Assembly (NCBI RefSeq): GCF_009905375.1
Contig: NC_133657.1
Coordinates: forward strand, 2,728,001-2,792,000
Direction: 5' to 3'
DNA from: Apium graveolens
Lineage: Eukaryota; Streptophyta; Magnoliopsida; Apiales; Apiaceae
Length of the DNA stretch: 64,000 bases
The position numbers and the translations under genes are program-made. Each line of letters begins with the position of its first letter. The first letter of the stretch is position 1. The notes under the pieces were generated by a model, which was not told where the DNA came from, did no database searches, and saw nothing but the letters and a program-made list of their open reading frames with translations. This document shows, piece after piece, positions 11,209 to 22,350 of this stretch.

Positions 11209-11830
11209 TGATAGTACATGTAGCTCCTGCAAGAGCCAGACCCGGACTCATAACTACATCCAGTCCCACACACCACTAGTCCTAACTGGCCCAGTCCCGC
11301 AAGCCCAACCTTGAGAGGTCCCAGCACGTGAGGCACACGCCAAAACGCATGATTGGGACAACTGTCACCCATCAATGTTGAGAATAATCAGGGCACGTGT
11401 CAGAGGATCCTCAGAACATTCCTCGGCCAGTCCAACGCTGACACATGTAAAGAATCAACTCCAACCAGGTGTACTCCGCTCCCAGAGCCAATGGCCACAA
11501 TTCGAAGGTACCAACCCCAAAACCATATCCTTGGGCTATAAATAACCCTAGAATGTAAGGTTTTGGGGTTAATCACTCTGTTACACTCATACACACACAA
11601 AGCCAACTTTCATTCATATCTATCTTCATTTTCCCCAAAAGCGAGTTCTTACTCTCACACCGGAGGCGCCGCGGGACCTAAACCCCCCTTCCGGTGTTAT
11701 TTTGTAGGAACCCCACGACAGCTACACCACCACTGCAGCGAAGGATCCAGGAACGGCGTCGAAGGGACAGCCCCACCACCAGGAGTTATCGTATCTCTCT
11801 AAAATTCAACAAAATCTTTGAACTCTAACA
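11209..11830 (+). repeat. 3' LTR of Gypsy-1 (about 622 bp)
   Basis: Starts TGATAGTACATG immediately after the purine-rich GGGAGTGGGGGGCACA. A TATAAATA box lies at 11537-11544, followed by a CA-rich leader, which fits U3-R. The end at CTCTAACA (11830) is chosen because it gives TG...CA termini; the other LTR is outside the window, so the end is uncertain by some bases. Confidence 0.7.
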
Positions 11831-11909
11831 AACCGAGCTTGAATATAATTTTTATTTAGGTCGTTTAATTGAATTTGACTTGAAATTTAAATTTCACTTA
11901 AAATATTGT

Positions 11910-12012
11910 GACGAATCAAGAATGAGTAGCACATTGTAACATATATGACAAATATTAGCAGATTTTGATGGAATTGGTTGAGATCATGGATAGAGATGAT
12001 TGATAATATATA
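11910..12012 (+). repeat. Direct repeat, copy a (pair with 13632-13735)
   Basis: About 103 bases starting GACGAATCAAGAATGAGTAG recur at 13632, roughly 85-90% identical by eye. A second shared piece, AACCGAGCTTGAATATAA, lies at 11831 and at about 13200. Copy a is close to the end of the Gypsy-1 LTR and copy b is just downstream of the bS20-like gene. This looks like a local duplication of the gene's 3' flank that was later rearranged. Confidence 0.75.
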
Positions 12013-12252
12013 CTCCCTTCCTTCTGGTTTATATATCTTTGGGTTTGACTTTTTGTGATCAAAGTAACCCTACTTTGATTGAAAATTTCATATAATATGT
12101 CATTAAAAGTATTTATAAAAATTTTATCATGAAAAAGTATGTTAAATCTACCATGTTTTTTAATTTTTCAAAATAATAAAAGAATGAAATTTTATTTATA
12201 GTCAAAATTTGGTCAAACTTACAAAAAATACGGTTAAATCAGGATGGGGCAA
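12013..12252 (+). mobile_element. Stowaway/mariner-like MITE, degenerate
   Basis: Left end CTCCCTTCCTTCTGGTTT follows TA, which resembles Stowaway termini (CTCCCTCCGT type). The right end near 12235-12252 (TAAATCAGGATGGGG) is a poor inverted match. Inner arms GTTTGACTTTTTGTGA and GTCAAAATTTGGTCAAAC are partly complementary. About 240 bp and no coding capacity. Confidence 0.45.
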
Positions 12253-13631
12253 GACCTGGATTTCAAAAATTCAAACATTAAAATTATCATACAGAGTGCA
12301 GAATTTTCAATAGTTCATCAAAAAAATATCATCAATCCAAATCAATCGTAAAGTTATAAATATATATGAAACCCCTGAAGCATATCCTCAAGCGCACTTT
12401 TGCATGCTGTAAATTTTTTCATTATTTATTATCAGTAAATTATATTTTATGTGCATACAATGAGTTGTTGGAGTGAACTAGTTAGTAATGTACAAATTAG
12501 CCAACGTTCTAGAAAAGATTATATGTACAGATTAGATGGTGTCCAAATGAAAGTTATAAACATGTTATTTTAAAGGTAGGTTGATTTTTCTGCTAATTAA
12601 AGCATTAAGAAGTTAGTTTCACGTGTATACTTTGTAAAAATAAATTTTGGTTTAACTTTTAATTGATGAATACGGTATAAAAACTAGATTTAGTAATTAT
12701 TAGCACTAACTTACGGTACATGTAATGTACATGTCTTGATTAATATATATATTTTTTTATTTCTATTTTATATAAATTTATTAAAATTTAATATAAATAA
12801 TTAATTATTAGATAATGATTATATAATTATAATCTCATTGGGTATAGTTTCAAGTCGAGTTTAAATAATATAAATAATATATAATTGATAAGATCTTATT
12901 CATTAATTTAATATAAATATTTGTTATTGGAAAGATTGAACCTAGAACTTACATGCATCTTTTTAAATAACAATATAAATGTTTGTTGTACGGGATTCTA
13001 ATATGAGAATCAGTGTATTTTTTTAGTATTTGAATATAAAGTCTCTGAATATTTGATGAAGAAAATTCGACGATCATGATAGAATATCATAACCGGTTAA
13101 TTAAACTACAAATTATAACTCATTCAGATTATTATAGTATTAGTAGAGATACACATTTAGGTACCTCTCAAATTCAAATCATAATTCATGGACTCTAGAA
13201 ACCGAGCTTGAATATAAATTTTATTCGGATTTAGTAATTATTAGCCTTCATTGAGATACGCTTTTCAATCCTCTCGTTCAAAATCTCATTCTTGGGTAAA
13301 ATAGGTGCCATCTTTTGGGACATTAATTTACATTTCGTGTCACAATAAATTGTGAAAAATATTGGGGTGACAGAGATCGAAATATGAGTTCTAATATGAG
13401 TTTTGAGTTTTGTGTGGTCTGAACTTTAATATCATATTTGAGAAATTAGTAGCTCTAAAACCAAAAGGCGTTAGCGGAAGACCCTTTTCAATATTTTATA
13501 TTAAGATTTTAATATATCAGGAGGTGAAGTGCAAGAATTTGAATTTTGGGTAATTGACTGGAAATGGAGGATAAAATAACTTACGAGGAGATGAATTAAT
13601 GCAGGAAAATTGGAATAGGCTGAACTAAACT
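12253..13631. other. AT-rich intergenic stretch
   Basis: No convincing frame or exon on either strand. It contains short repeats such as GGATTTAGTAATTATTAGC (12665 region and 13220) and the 18-bp piece at about 13200 shared with 11831. I looked here on the minus strand for the missing C-terminal exon of the bS20-like gene and found none. Confidence 0.6.
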
Positions 13632-13735
13632 GACGAATCAAGAATGAGTAGCACAATGTAACATATAAGACAAATGTTAGCAGATTTTGATCGAATTAGG
13701 ATGAGATTATGGATGAAGATTATTGATGATATATA
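13632..13735 (+). repeat. Direct repeat, copy b (pair with 11910-12012)
   Basis: Second copy of the roughly 103-bp segment beginning GACGAATCAAGAATGAGTAG. It lies just 3' (in gene orientation) of the last visible exon of the bS20-like gene. Confidence 0.75.
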
Positions 13736-13864
13736 TTAATGAAATATTTTAAGGTGTATAAATCACATTATCCTATATATCAACCGAACAAAACATAGAG
13801 CATTACAGCATGAATAGGATACAAAACATGAATAGGGTTCTGTTAAATAAAGATTGTAATATAC

Positions 13865-14353
13865 CTTTTTAACCTGAGTTCTTACTAGTGATTTCTGGGC
13901 TCTATTAAAAAGACGTCTCTTGGCAGACTGACGAGCCCTTTTAGCACCAGAACTAAGTTTTTTGGGTTTATTTTTATCATCTTTATCAACATTGAAGCCA
14001 GTACCAGTTGGGCTTCGACTCCGAGCAGTCTTATTTGAGCCTGCAATTTTTACACGATCCGTGAAAAAACATAAAAGATTGCAGATAATGAGAGGGTAGA
14101 CGAGGTTGTAATTAAAGTTACCTTTGGAGAAGAGTCTGTAAGAGGTGTTGGCTGAGAAGCCAAGGGGTTTTTGTGTAAAACAAGGAGTAGTAGTAGTAGG
14201 TTTAATGTAGTTGTTGAGTGATAAAGATTGAAACTTTGAAGAGGCTAGGGACATGCAAGAAGATGATGAGTTGCAGACTGCTCCTCCCATGATTCTTTTG
14301 GTTGCTATACGAGATAGAGACGATGATAATAAAGACCTGCTAAAGCTATACAT
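13865..14353 (-). pseudogene. Organellar ribosomal protein bS20-like gene, 3' truncated
   Basis: Two exons on the minus strand: 14353-14122 and 14040-13865, separated by an intron with GTAACT donor and TTGCAG acceptor; the frame is kept. The start ATG 14353 gives a Ser/Arg/Thr-rich, acid-poor N-terminus (MYSFSRSLLSSSLSRI) like an organelle transit peptide. Exon 2 holds SSGAKRARQSAKRRLFNRAQ and SLVRTQVKK, matching the first helix of bS20, a primary 16S-rRNA-binding protein of the small subunit. Family members need roughly 60-70 more residues after this point (second and third helices). After KK a good donor (AAAAAG|GTATAT) is present, but no further exon is seen before 12000. Either a far exon exists or the gene is a truncated pseudogene. 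Plastid rather than mitochondrial targeting is a guess. Confidence 0.55.
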
Positions 14354-14425
14354 AGTTGCCTCAACTTTTAAGGGTTCGAATTGCAGCAAATAAGAGTTGG
14401 TTCAGAATTTTTAATAATTGATCAT

Positions 14426-14427
<2 letters not shown>

Positions 14428-14484
<57 letters not shown>
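14428..14484. repeat. (AT)n microsatellite
   Basis: About 57 bases of perfect alternating AT, about 75 bases upstream of the bS20-like start codon. It lies in that gene's promoter-proximal region and is likely length-polymorphic. Confidence 0.95.
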
Positions 14485-14485
<1 letters not shown>

Positions 14486-14930
14486 CACATGAATAGAGGA
14501 GAGAGGAGATATTTTTTTGACTTTCGAGAACTCTAGTTTTTATATATATCAAATTCATCTATTATTTTTAATGATTTTTCGGCACATAATAAAAGCGGAA
14601 ATTTATTATTTTAAGTCAATTTAATTGGTTATTTTTAGTCATGAATCCCTGCATTTACACTAACTCTACCAATTAAATTAGCCTAAAACTATAAGCTTAT
14701 CATGTGTTTATGGGCACAAGAAGGCACAAGAAAAACCGTTTTTTTTAAATCAGTTACCTTTTTTACCATAGATTTATAGATCGATGATACTATCATAACA
14801 CATAATCAAACTTATCGTAGCACATAATTGAACTTAATCCTAGCTAGTCATCTACTTAATAACCTAACACACGCATCACATACATAAAAGTACCAACAGA
14901 CAATGTTCAATCAAAGTTAAACATGACAAA
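14485..14930. other. Intergenic spacer between the bS20-like and NAC genes
   Basis: 446 bases, AT-rich. It holds the 3' flank of the NAC gene (stop at 14931) and the distal upstream region of the bS20-like gene. No frame or repeat element recognised. Confidence 0.6.
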
Positions 14931-16631
14931 TTAATTAAAAGAGCCTCTCCATATGCAATCAAGCTCAGTGAGTCCAGGCTTCTGAGTGTCTATCATCGAA
15001 CCATTCGCGGTGTTTAATGCATAGATGTTCCCTACGCCTCCATGCATTGCAGACGGGGTCACGCCCGGGAAGAAGAAGCTAGGCAAGTGAAGGTTCTCCT
15101 CCAATGAACTCAGATTTGGGAATGCAGTGCTCATTTGACAGACTCCATTAGTGTTGCCTTGGAGGTGAGATGATGATGATGACATTGGCAACGAGGTGCG
15201 GTCGACCATCAATGGGGGAGGAAGGCCACCCTCGAATAGAGTGTGGTAATTGAAGCTGCTAGGAGCAGCTGCAGATCTGGAGAAACAGGACACGTGCTCC
15301 TTATCGACGGTGATCCTGTCGAGGTAGGAGTAGTCGATTACGTGATGATCAGTTGTTGATGTGGTGTAGGTAGTGGAGTCCTGGAGAGGTGGCAGAGAAA
15401 CGGAGGAAGAAGAGCTCATTTCAGTATACATGTTGGTCATGCCAGAACTTGGTGTTTTGTCACCAGGGCCTGCAGTGCCACTTTTCTTGAACAGCCTTGA
15501 TATCACCCACTCGTCCTAAAATTAACATGAATCATATGATCATTAATATTGACATGTTAAAAAACAATCACTACAAGAAAAACGCACATTTCTGACCATC
15601 AAATTTGGTCAGAAATGATCTTATTCGGTCGGAAATAAGGGTAAAAACCGACCACAACCGACCAAATAAGGGTCAAAACCAACCACAACCGAACCGACCG
15701 ATAAGAGTGTTTGATACATTAATGTTTACTGAGTGGTTCGAGTTATTGCCTTGCTGGTTCTAAAAGTACTCATAATAAAATCAGCTTGCACTCTATATGG
15801 AACTAGGATACCATGAAACATTAGAGATTTTTTTAAGTGATCCTAGTAGCTAGCTAACACCAGCAACACCTAGCTAAATGCACTTTTTGGTTAAGTTAAT
15901 AATAGTACAAGTGAGAACAACAATACTCTTGCAGACTGCAGTCCTACATTGTACCAACCATAAGCTAACTACTTAAAACAACTTATGAAAACTTCAACTT
16001 TTCTTTAGCAATGTGCATATATAGTATTAGCTACAATGATTATCAATAACATATTTAGCTATGTGCATATATAGTTTTGAACACGAGTACCTTGGAGTTT
16101 CTGGAAAGATATTGGTAAGCCAGCTTGCCATCAAGGCGATATTCATGCATCACCCAGTTAGTTTTCTCTCCTTTAGGAGCACGGCCTCTGTAGAACACAA
16201 GGGTTTTCTTCATTCCCACGAGAGAAGATGTCTTGGAGTTGTAAATCTCTCTGTCCTTTCCTGTGGCCTTCCAGTAGCCAGCTTCTGTTGCTCGGTTTGT
16301 CCTCAACCCTGTCGGATACTTCCGGTCCCTCAAGCTATAGAAGTACCAGTCTTTCTCTCCCATTTTCGCTTTCTCTGCATTCCAAAATTGTGAGACTTGA
16401 GCAATAGAACAGACTAAACTAGAAAAAGTTGCATTAACTAAATCAATTACCAGGAAGGTGCCATGGTTCACATTTGTTGAGGTCAACTTGTGCAATGGCT
16501 CTGCAAGTGAAGTTGTGATCAAGAACTTTCTTGAGAAGGTAGTAAGTGATGAGTTCTTCATCTGTGGGGTGAAACCTGAAGCCTGGAGGCAGTTGGGAAT
16601 CTGCAGCATTGTTCTGGTAACAAATGTCCAT
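14931..16631 (-). CDS. NAC-domain transcription factor, NAM/CUC type, miR164-targeted
   Basis: Three exons on the minus strand: 16631-16451, 16374-16091 and 15515-14931, with GT-AG introns and open frame throughout, giving 349 residues. The NAC DNA-binding domain spans residues about 14-165: subdomain [20 protein letters not shown] ([16 protein letters not shown]), C ([20 protein letters not shown]), D ([12 protein letters not shown] then [20 protein letters not shown]) and E ([12 protein letters not shown]). The intron positions are the classical NAC ones. The C-terminal region is Ser/Thr-rich and would be the activation domain; it contains EHVSCFSRS, whose codons form the miR164 site. The B-C-D-E sequence and the site place it with NAM/CUC1/CUC2, organ-boundary and meristem regulators; NAC100-like cannot be excluded. 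It acts in the nucleus. No lesion is seen; it looks functional. Confidence 0.93.
15278..15298 (-). promoter_or_regulatory. miR164 target site in NAC exon 3
   Basis: Read on the plus strand, these 21 bases match the known miR164 sequence (TGGAGAAGCAGGGCACGTGC plus a final A) at 18 positions. The differences are positions 8 and 13, both of which become G:U wobbles in the duplex, and the last base. These two wobbles are also present in the known CUC1/CUC2 sites. The site lies in codons for EHVSCFS, as in other miR164-regulated NAC genes. Expected effect: ARGONAUTE-guided cleavage of the mRNA within the site. Confidence 0.92.
15569..15706 (+). mobile_element. CACTA transposon terminal fragment in NAC intron 2
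   Basis: Starts CACTACAAGAAAAACGC, a typical CACTA terminus, preceded by TCA. Subterminal repeats of CCGACCA / ACCGACCAC type follow, including the inverted pair TTTCTGACC...GGTCAGAAAT. No opposite terminus is found inside the intron (15516-16090), so this is a one-ended remnant. It sits well away from the splice sites. Confidence 0.65.
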
Positions 16632-16744
16632 CTCTCAGCCTACCAGAGAGGTTGACAAAACCTCCTACACTACTATTCTCTAAAAAGCCTACAACTGGAC
16701 TTTGGTGAAAATGTAGACTAGGCAGAAGTGAACTAATGTACATG

Positions 16745-16753
16745 TATATATAA
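16745..16753 (-). promoter_or_regulatory. TATA box of the NAC gene
   Basis: On the minus strand TTATATATA lies about 115-120 bases before the ATG at 16631, a normal distance for a plant core promoter with a leader of roughly 85-90 bases. No other candidate is closer. Confidence 0.5.
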
Positions 16754-16759
16754 TGGCTA

Positions 16760-17514
16760 AAAATGACTAGGAAAGAGAAGAGTGAAGAGTTGAGTGTAAT
16801 GCAGGAGAAAAAGAAGAGGAAAATAATACTGATAATTACAAAAAGAGGTTTCTGGGTAGCTGTAAAAATCAGGGTTTTGTGGCTTGTCCTCTTCAGCTCT
16901 ACTGATGATCTATTCTCTCTGCAACATGGCCCTTTTTTCAGTACTACCATTTATGCATATAGCTATGCATGCCTAGCCTTTGGTAGAGATCATCCGAGGG
17001 GTTGACATAAGGTGTGTATATATTTTTTTAATCACACACACGCATAGAGATTGTGATTAGAGTGTTCTGAGCAGTAGGCCCTGACTCTGTTTTGAGTATG
17101 CGTGCGTGTGCTAACAAATGTGCAGGTATCCCACCTGTCAAGATACTCCCTCGGTCCCTAAAATCGTTTTTTATTTGTGTTGGACACGTTTGTCAATGCA
17201 CACTTTTGATTATTAATATCTTTAATTTCGTATTAATATTAAATATAAAAATTTCACTGTATTAAAGTACTGATAAATACGAATCAAACGGGATCACTCA
17301 TGACTATGTTTTTTTTTTCTATGTTTGATATTATAGATTAGACGTAAATTAGTAGTCAATCGCTTACCATGAACAGTACCGAAAGTCAAATTAGGAACTA
17401 AGATTTTGTTTTATTCTAACATGTTTTATTCAATAGTATTTTCTGCAACTAATTCGAGTTCCATAAGTTAAAATTAATAATCTAGTTGTTTGAATTATTT
17501 TTTTAGCAGAACTC
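16760..17514. other. NAC upstream region, with possible MITE end
   Basis: Contains no convincing frame. At 17148 the word TACTCCCTCGGTCCCTAAAA resembles a Stowaway-type terminus, but I could not find its inverted partner within the next 400 bases. The segment would hold proximal regulatory DNA of the NAC gene. Confidence 0.4.
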
Positions 17515-17517
17515 TAA

Positions 17518-17757
17518 GGCTGTGTTCCCGAATCTAGGGTTGAAAAGAAAAAAATAGAAAATAACCAATTTTCCTTTCTCCCCTAATCTTTCCAAAAGTG
17601 GGAAGAAGATTTTGGAGACAAAAATAAAGAAAACTTCTTCCCAAATCTGCAGCATTATTTTCTTTTATTTCATAAAAATTGTTCGAAAATAAGCTGAAGA
17701 AATGTATTTTTTACATTTCTTTTCTTTTCTCTCCAAAAAAGTTTCTGGAACACAGCG
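17518..17757. mobile_element. Tourist-like (PIF/Harbinger) MITE, 240 bp
   Basis: Left end GGCTGTGTTCCCGAA and right end TTCTGGAACACAGCG form terminal inverted repeats of about 14 bases with one or two mismatches. They are flanked on both sides by TAA (17515-17517 and 17758-17760), the 3-base target duplication usual for PIF/Harbinger. The interior is AT-rich and non-coding. Confidence 0.75.
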
Positions 17758-18082
17758 TAAGATCTCGAATGTTTGAGATGAAGGTAAGTTAGAGAACTCG
17801 CAATGAAAAGATTGAGACGAGGGTATATTAGAGAATTGGGCATGAAAAGATCGAGAAAGCTGAATAATATCTCAAATATGAGGTACAGGATAAGATAATA
17901 CAACGGACAATGACAATTGACAGGGCTCTCCGTTTAAAACATTTTCCCTTCCTTTATTTACCATGGTCCTCTCCTCTTCTTGCATGCCTCTTTCCTCACC
18001 CTCCATGTCGTGATCGTGTACTATTTGATTCCCCAGCTTATCATTACTCCCGAATTCAAATCTTGTGTTTTAATCTGTTCTG

Positions 18083-18345
18083 TCTTCTCTTGTCCGTGTT
18101 CCTAAACGCATAAACGATCTTAAGACGGACCGACTTATTCAGATGTTTAAAATCCGGTCTTCTCTTGTCCGTATTCCTAAACTCACTACAAAAAGAGGGG
18201 TCATAAACGACCTCAAGACCGACCGACTTATTCGGATGTTTAAAGTCTAGTCTTCTCTTGTCCGTATTCCTAAACTCACTAAAAAAAAGGTCATAAACGA
18301 TTTCAAGACAGAAGGATTTTTTCAGATGTTTAAAGTGATCGCTTT
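18083..18345. repeat. Three-unit tandem repeat with CACTA-like words
   Basis: Units begin with TCTTCTCTTGTCCGT at 18083, 18158 and 18251 (periods 75 and 93). The longer unit contains CACTACAAAAAGAGG (18184) and ACCGACCGACTTATTC, reminiscent of CACTA subterminal repeats, and a degraded TTTTTCCTGTAATTG occurs at about 18517. It may be the subterminal array of a decayed non-autonomous CACTA element. An open minus-strand frame here merely reads the repeat. Confidence 0.6.
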
Positions 18346-21300
18346 TGACCCGACGATCATTTGCAACCAATATTTAAAGTCAGTTATGAAATTTCAGTTT
18401 CGTAAATAATGGACCCACATGCCAAGGTGTCAAGCCATGTCAGCCACATTTATATTGTGGAGTCGGAAATGTAACATGTAACAGTCACTTTTAAATTGGT
18501 CGCTTTTGACTCATTTTTCCTGTAATTGAATAAAGAAAACTGATTTTTGCATTTCTTAACTCAATTAATTATAGTACCAATCACACGTACAACTATACAA
18601 GGATAGTAATATGTTTATAAACATCCTTTAAATTGATCAGGAAAGTTGTTAAGAAGATTACCAGTATCTTGAAGCAGCAGAATGAATAGCTGTTACAACT
18701 TTAACTTACACATGAAGACTTTGCATAAGTTGAAACAGTACAGCAACACTGTACGGATTTTATTTACTGTAAGTCGGCTGCTCACACTTTACGTTACCAC
18801 TGTGTTGGTTACTGCAATACATGACTGAATTATTATTGTTGAGAAAAGTAACAGATTTGAAATGGGCACTTCACCAAGACAGTGAGGAAAAGATTTGAGT
18901 AAGAAAACACCAAATGGCAGGGGAAAGGAGTACTAAACCAAGTAATACGTGTTTGTCAAGGCACATGCATGACATGACATGGAACCTTCAAATAAACGAT
19001 GCCTTGACATGATCCTCCACTTGTGGACTTATGCATCATAACTTGATACTAGCATTCATCCACTCCACCCTTGTAAGTTGTAACTTAGCAAACACAACAT
19101 TACAAAAAAAATACATCGTGGTGAAATATTGTGACGGTCCGTAATAAAATATTGTGGTCAGTGTATCCCAGCCAAGCTAAGCTGGAGATAATTTGCGTAA
19201 TTTAGAAACCTATCTCTAAAGATGTGACATGCTTATTTAGGATACATGTCAAGATACATTTTATCTTTTTTAACCACGTATCTGGGTTAGCTTAGGACTT
19301 GGGACGGTAAATCCCTAAAATCCGGCTCTCAGTCAGCTGAGTTATCCGAGGTGAATCAATTTTATGTTTTTCATGTTTTACTTGGGGTAAATCACATTTG
19401 TTCAATTTGATTTTGTTATTAAAACAATAATTTCACAAAGCATATGCATATATGATATATCACTGCGTGGTTATGTGTAGTACTAGCTTTGATTTGATTG
19501 TCTGGAAAACAATGGCAGTTAAATTAGTGTACTCTCACAATCAAAATAAAGAAGAAGAGATGGTGAGTAACTCTAAATTAATTGGTTGAAAAACAGTGGA
19601 TGCATGCATGTCTCAATTCAGCAATCACATCCATCGGTCGCAGTCGCAGAAAAGGGGAAGATAATTAGACGCCTCATGCATGCTCGAAAAATGGAGGAGA
19701 AGCAAAAGCTTCTAATTTGTAACTAGCTCATCGATCAGTCCCTTTCTCTTCACTGCCCCTCCGTATTGTATCCTTTTCAACCTGTCTCTCCTTTCTTGTG
19801 CCTGTACTAATTTGCCCCCATATATATTGCCCAAACTAACTTAATATCTTTTTCCACATACGTCTAAACATTTTCTGTTGGAGTGGATCAGACATGTACA
19901 AAAAGTCTGGGCCGAACGGAAAAAACCCGATAAAGCCCGCTTCGAGCGCCCAAATCAGCTTTGATATTTTCGGAAAGTCCGGTAAAAGTCAAAGTCCGAA
20001 AAGCCTGGTCCGGTCAAACCCGACATTTTTAAGATCCGGTCAAAATCCGGCCTAGTGGAGTGGGTTTTTTATGCATTCTCTAGAATGCATACATGTCTAT
20101 ATAACTCAATACCGGTTAGCTACTCAAAGCCGAACAAAAAATCGAATTAAAATCGAAAATGACAAAAATGAGAAAAAACCGAGCTGATTAAAATTGATTA
20201 AAAAAACTAAAAATAAATAATCGAACCGATTTAATGGAGTCCAGTTCCAGTTACGAAGTCTAATCGAACCGAAAAAAATCGATCTGAACCGAACCGATTA
20301 TATAAATAAATTAGTTAAATTATTTTATGTAATTTATATGAATATTTTAAATATTTCAAATAAAATAAAAACATCATTTTGTATTTTCGGCCAAGGTCTA
20401 TTTTGTTATTTTCTAGATTAAATTGTGTTTAAGTTGTAAATTCAACTTATAAGTTGGGCCGACAAACATTCGTCAATAAGCTGTTACGGGCTTATAAGCC
20501 AATAAGCTGACTTATAAGATTTTCCAAACAGGCCCATAATTTAGCTATTCCTTGGATTGCCTTCATATTGTATCGATGGATTTCCATTGGGTTACCTAAT
20601 CGATTTTGGTCATCTCCGGCGCATTTATATAATGTACTAGTTTTATTCCTCTGTGATGCATGGAATAATTTATTATAATTTTTTACACTAACTTGTTTAT
20701 TTTATTTAATATTTTTTAAATTTTATATCAATATATAATTTTTAAAATTGTTAACTTTGTTAGTCATACTTCTTAACTAAATTTAATTATTATAATGTAC
20801 AATTAAAAATTTTAATATTGTAGAGAAATTGAAAAGTTTATTTACAAATTACAATCACAATTTTTGTAATAAGATGCACAATTTAATAATATTTTTGATT
20901 TTATTTATTGTTAGTTAAAAAATATAATTACAAAATAATATATATATTATAAATTTGCCTATGATGACCATATCACGCCACTTTAACTTCTTTACTCCAA
21001 TTATATATAGAATATAACGTGTTTTTAATATGTCGGTATAGTATTTGGTGATGTAAAATAGAACTTACGTTAGAACATCTCCAATAGAGACACCCTCTAA
21101 GATTTACCAACTCACTAAAAATAATAGTTTTATATTTTATTTTTTTTTCATGTCAAATGTAGCAATTTTTTATCTCCAATAGTCAGCAACCTTTAAGTTG
21201 CCTAAGTGGTCCCCATATTTGATAAATAAATGAATATGATACAATAAAAGAGGAAATTGTAATTCACACACATCCCGTACAAAATGTATTTTAGCTATTA

Positions 21301-21496
21301 AGTGGGGATGACAAGAAGTTGCCAAAAGTCCGTCTCGATAATTACATTGTGTGATGCCCTTTCTTCCAACCAGGCTCAATGCTTCGTACATTCTTACGGT
21401 GAAAGATGAAGCCCTTGCGCAAATACCATCGACCTTAACTTTACACTAACCTATCCCTGATTTTTGCTAACACACCTTCTGCTTTTCTCTATGAGC
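18346..21496. other. AT-rich intergenic DNA without recognisable genes
   Basis: No exon-like coding on either strand. At 19900-20300 there is a region rich in CCGAACC/AATCGAACCGA words, and at 20435-20525 a partly palindromic stretch (TTATAAGTTGGGCC...GGCTTATAAGCC, then ACAGGCCC), both typical of decayed hAT- or Harbinger-type MITEs. Ends could not be defined, so these are not called. At 21070 and 21170 TCTCCAATAG occurs twice. Confidence 0.5.
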
Positions 21497-22350
21497 GCAA
21501 ATCGAACCGTGATCCAAAAATTTAAATTTAGGACAGATTATCCCAAATTTCATTCCAACAGTCATCTAAATAGTGATCCAAATTTGGGTTAGTGAACAGT
21601 AGTGATCAAATTTGGATCAGTGAATCCAAATTTGATCACTTGATTTAATATAAAATAATGGTTTTATTATTGGTAATTTATGAGATTTTAAATTGATTAT
21701 TAATTTTTTAATTATATAATTAATAACAGAATATAATTAATAGTTAACAAAATTTATTTTTAAAATAAAATTTAAAATAATGAAAAACATAATTTCATTA
21801 AAATTTAATAAAAGTACATTACATAAAATAAAAGTACATAAAATGCATAAAAGAATTTACAAACACAAAATGAGTCGAAAATGATACTAGAATTTAAGAA
21901 TTTGTTGAATACTCGATTTCAAGAATTTCTGAACCGCCATACAAAAATAAAAAATAAAGAGGCGCATATTGCACTTAGAGATGCATTAATTGAGTATTTG
22001 TGGGAAGAATATACTAATTCGGAAAATTAGTGTGTATCAATGATATTTTGTATGTTAATTATTGCAATAAATGTGTTTTTCGTAAATTAAGTGCACAATT
22101 TTAATATTTTTATGTGTATTAATTTTTTTTTGATTTATTTAATTTATGAAATATTATATAAATTGTTAATAATGATTAGACGATAAATTTAAGATAAAAT
22201 TACTTAATATGATATTTATATATTATTATATGTAAAAAGTAATTTGGATCAAATATTTGGATCACACTGCTGGAGTTGGTCAGAAATTTGGATCAGTTGA
22301 TAATTCAAATTTGAATTTTTGGATCACAGCAGTTGGAGATAGACTTAGTG
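21497..22350 (+). mobile_element. PIF/Harbinger deletion derivative with long inverted ends
   Basis: The left part from about 21509 (GTGATCCAAAAATTTAAATT) and the right part ending about 22330 (inverse complement GTGATCCAAAAATTCAAATT) are inverted repeats over roughly 80-90 bases. The interior is AT-rich and keeps the 3' end of a Harbinger-type transposase gene (21910-22030), which supports the family. Exact outer ends and target duplication were not resolved. Confidence 0.65.
21910..22030 (+). pseudogene. Harbinger (PIF/HARBI1-type) transposase, C-terminal remnant
   Basis: The plus-strand frame reads FQEFLNRHTKIKN, then HIALRDALIEYLWEEY, and stops at TAG 22028-22030. This matches the usual C-terminus of plant PIF/Harbinger transposases (FLxRxxxIRxxxxHxxLxxDLIEHLW pattern). 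Only about 40 residues remain. The catalytic DDE domain is gone, so it is a fossil. Confidence 0.65.

Larger units (their letters stand above)
7347..11830 (+). mobile_element. Tat-clade Ty3/Gypsy retrotransposon remnant, 3' end (Gypsy-1)
   Basis: This is the target into which SIRE copy 1 inserted. Order: integrase C-terminal part, 79-bp tandem array, antisense spliced gene, 78-bp higher-order array, polypurine tract and 3' LTR. Its organisation matches that of the fuller Tat element at 29271-41751, in which an antisense gene and tandem repeats also lie between pol and the 3' LTR. gag, protease and RT must lie left of the window or are lost. Confidence 0.85.

Noticed and set aside
18056..18370. 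104-residue repeat protein on the minus strand
   Set aside because: It reads a three-unit DNA tandem repeat; the periods of 75 and 93 happen to be multiples of three.
19900..20530. hAT- or Harbinger-type MITEs
   Set aside because: Characteristic word usage and palindromes are present, but no pair of terminal repeats with a target duplication could be defined.
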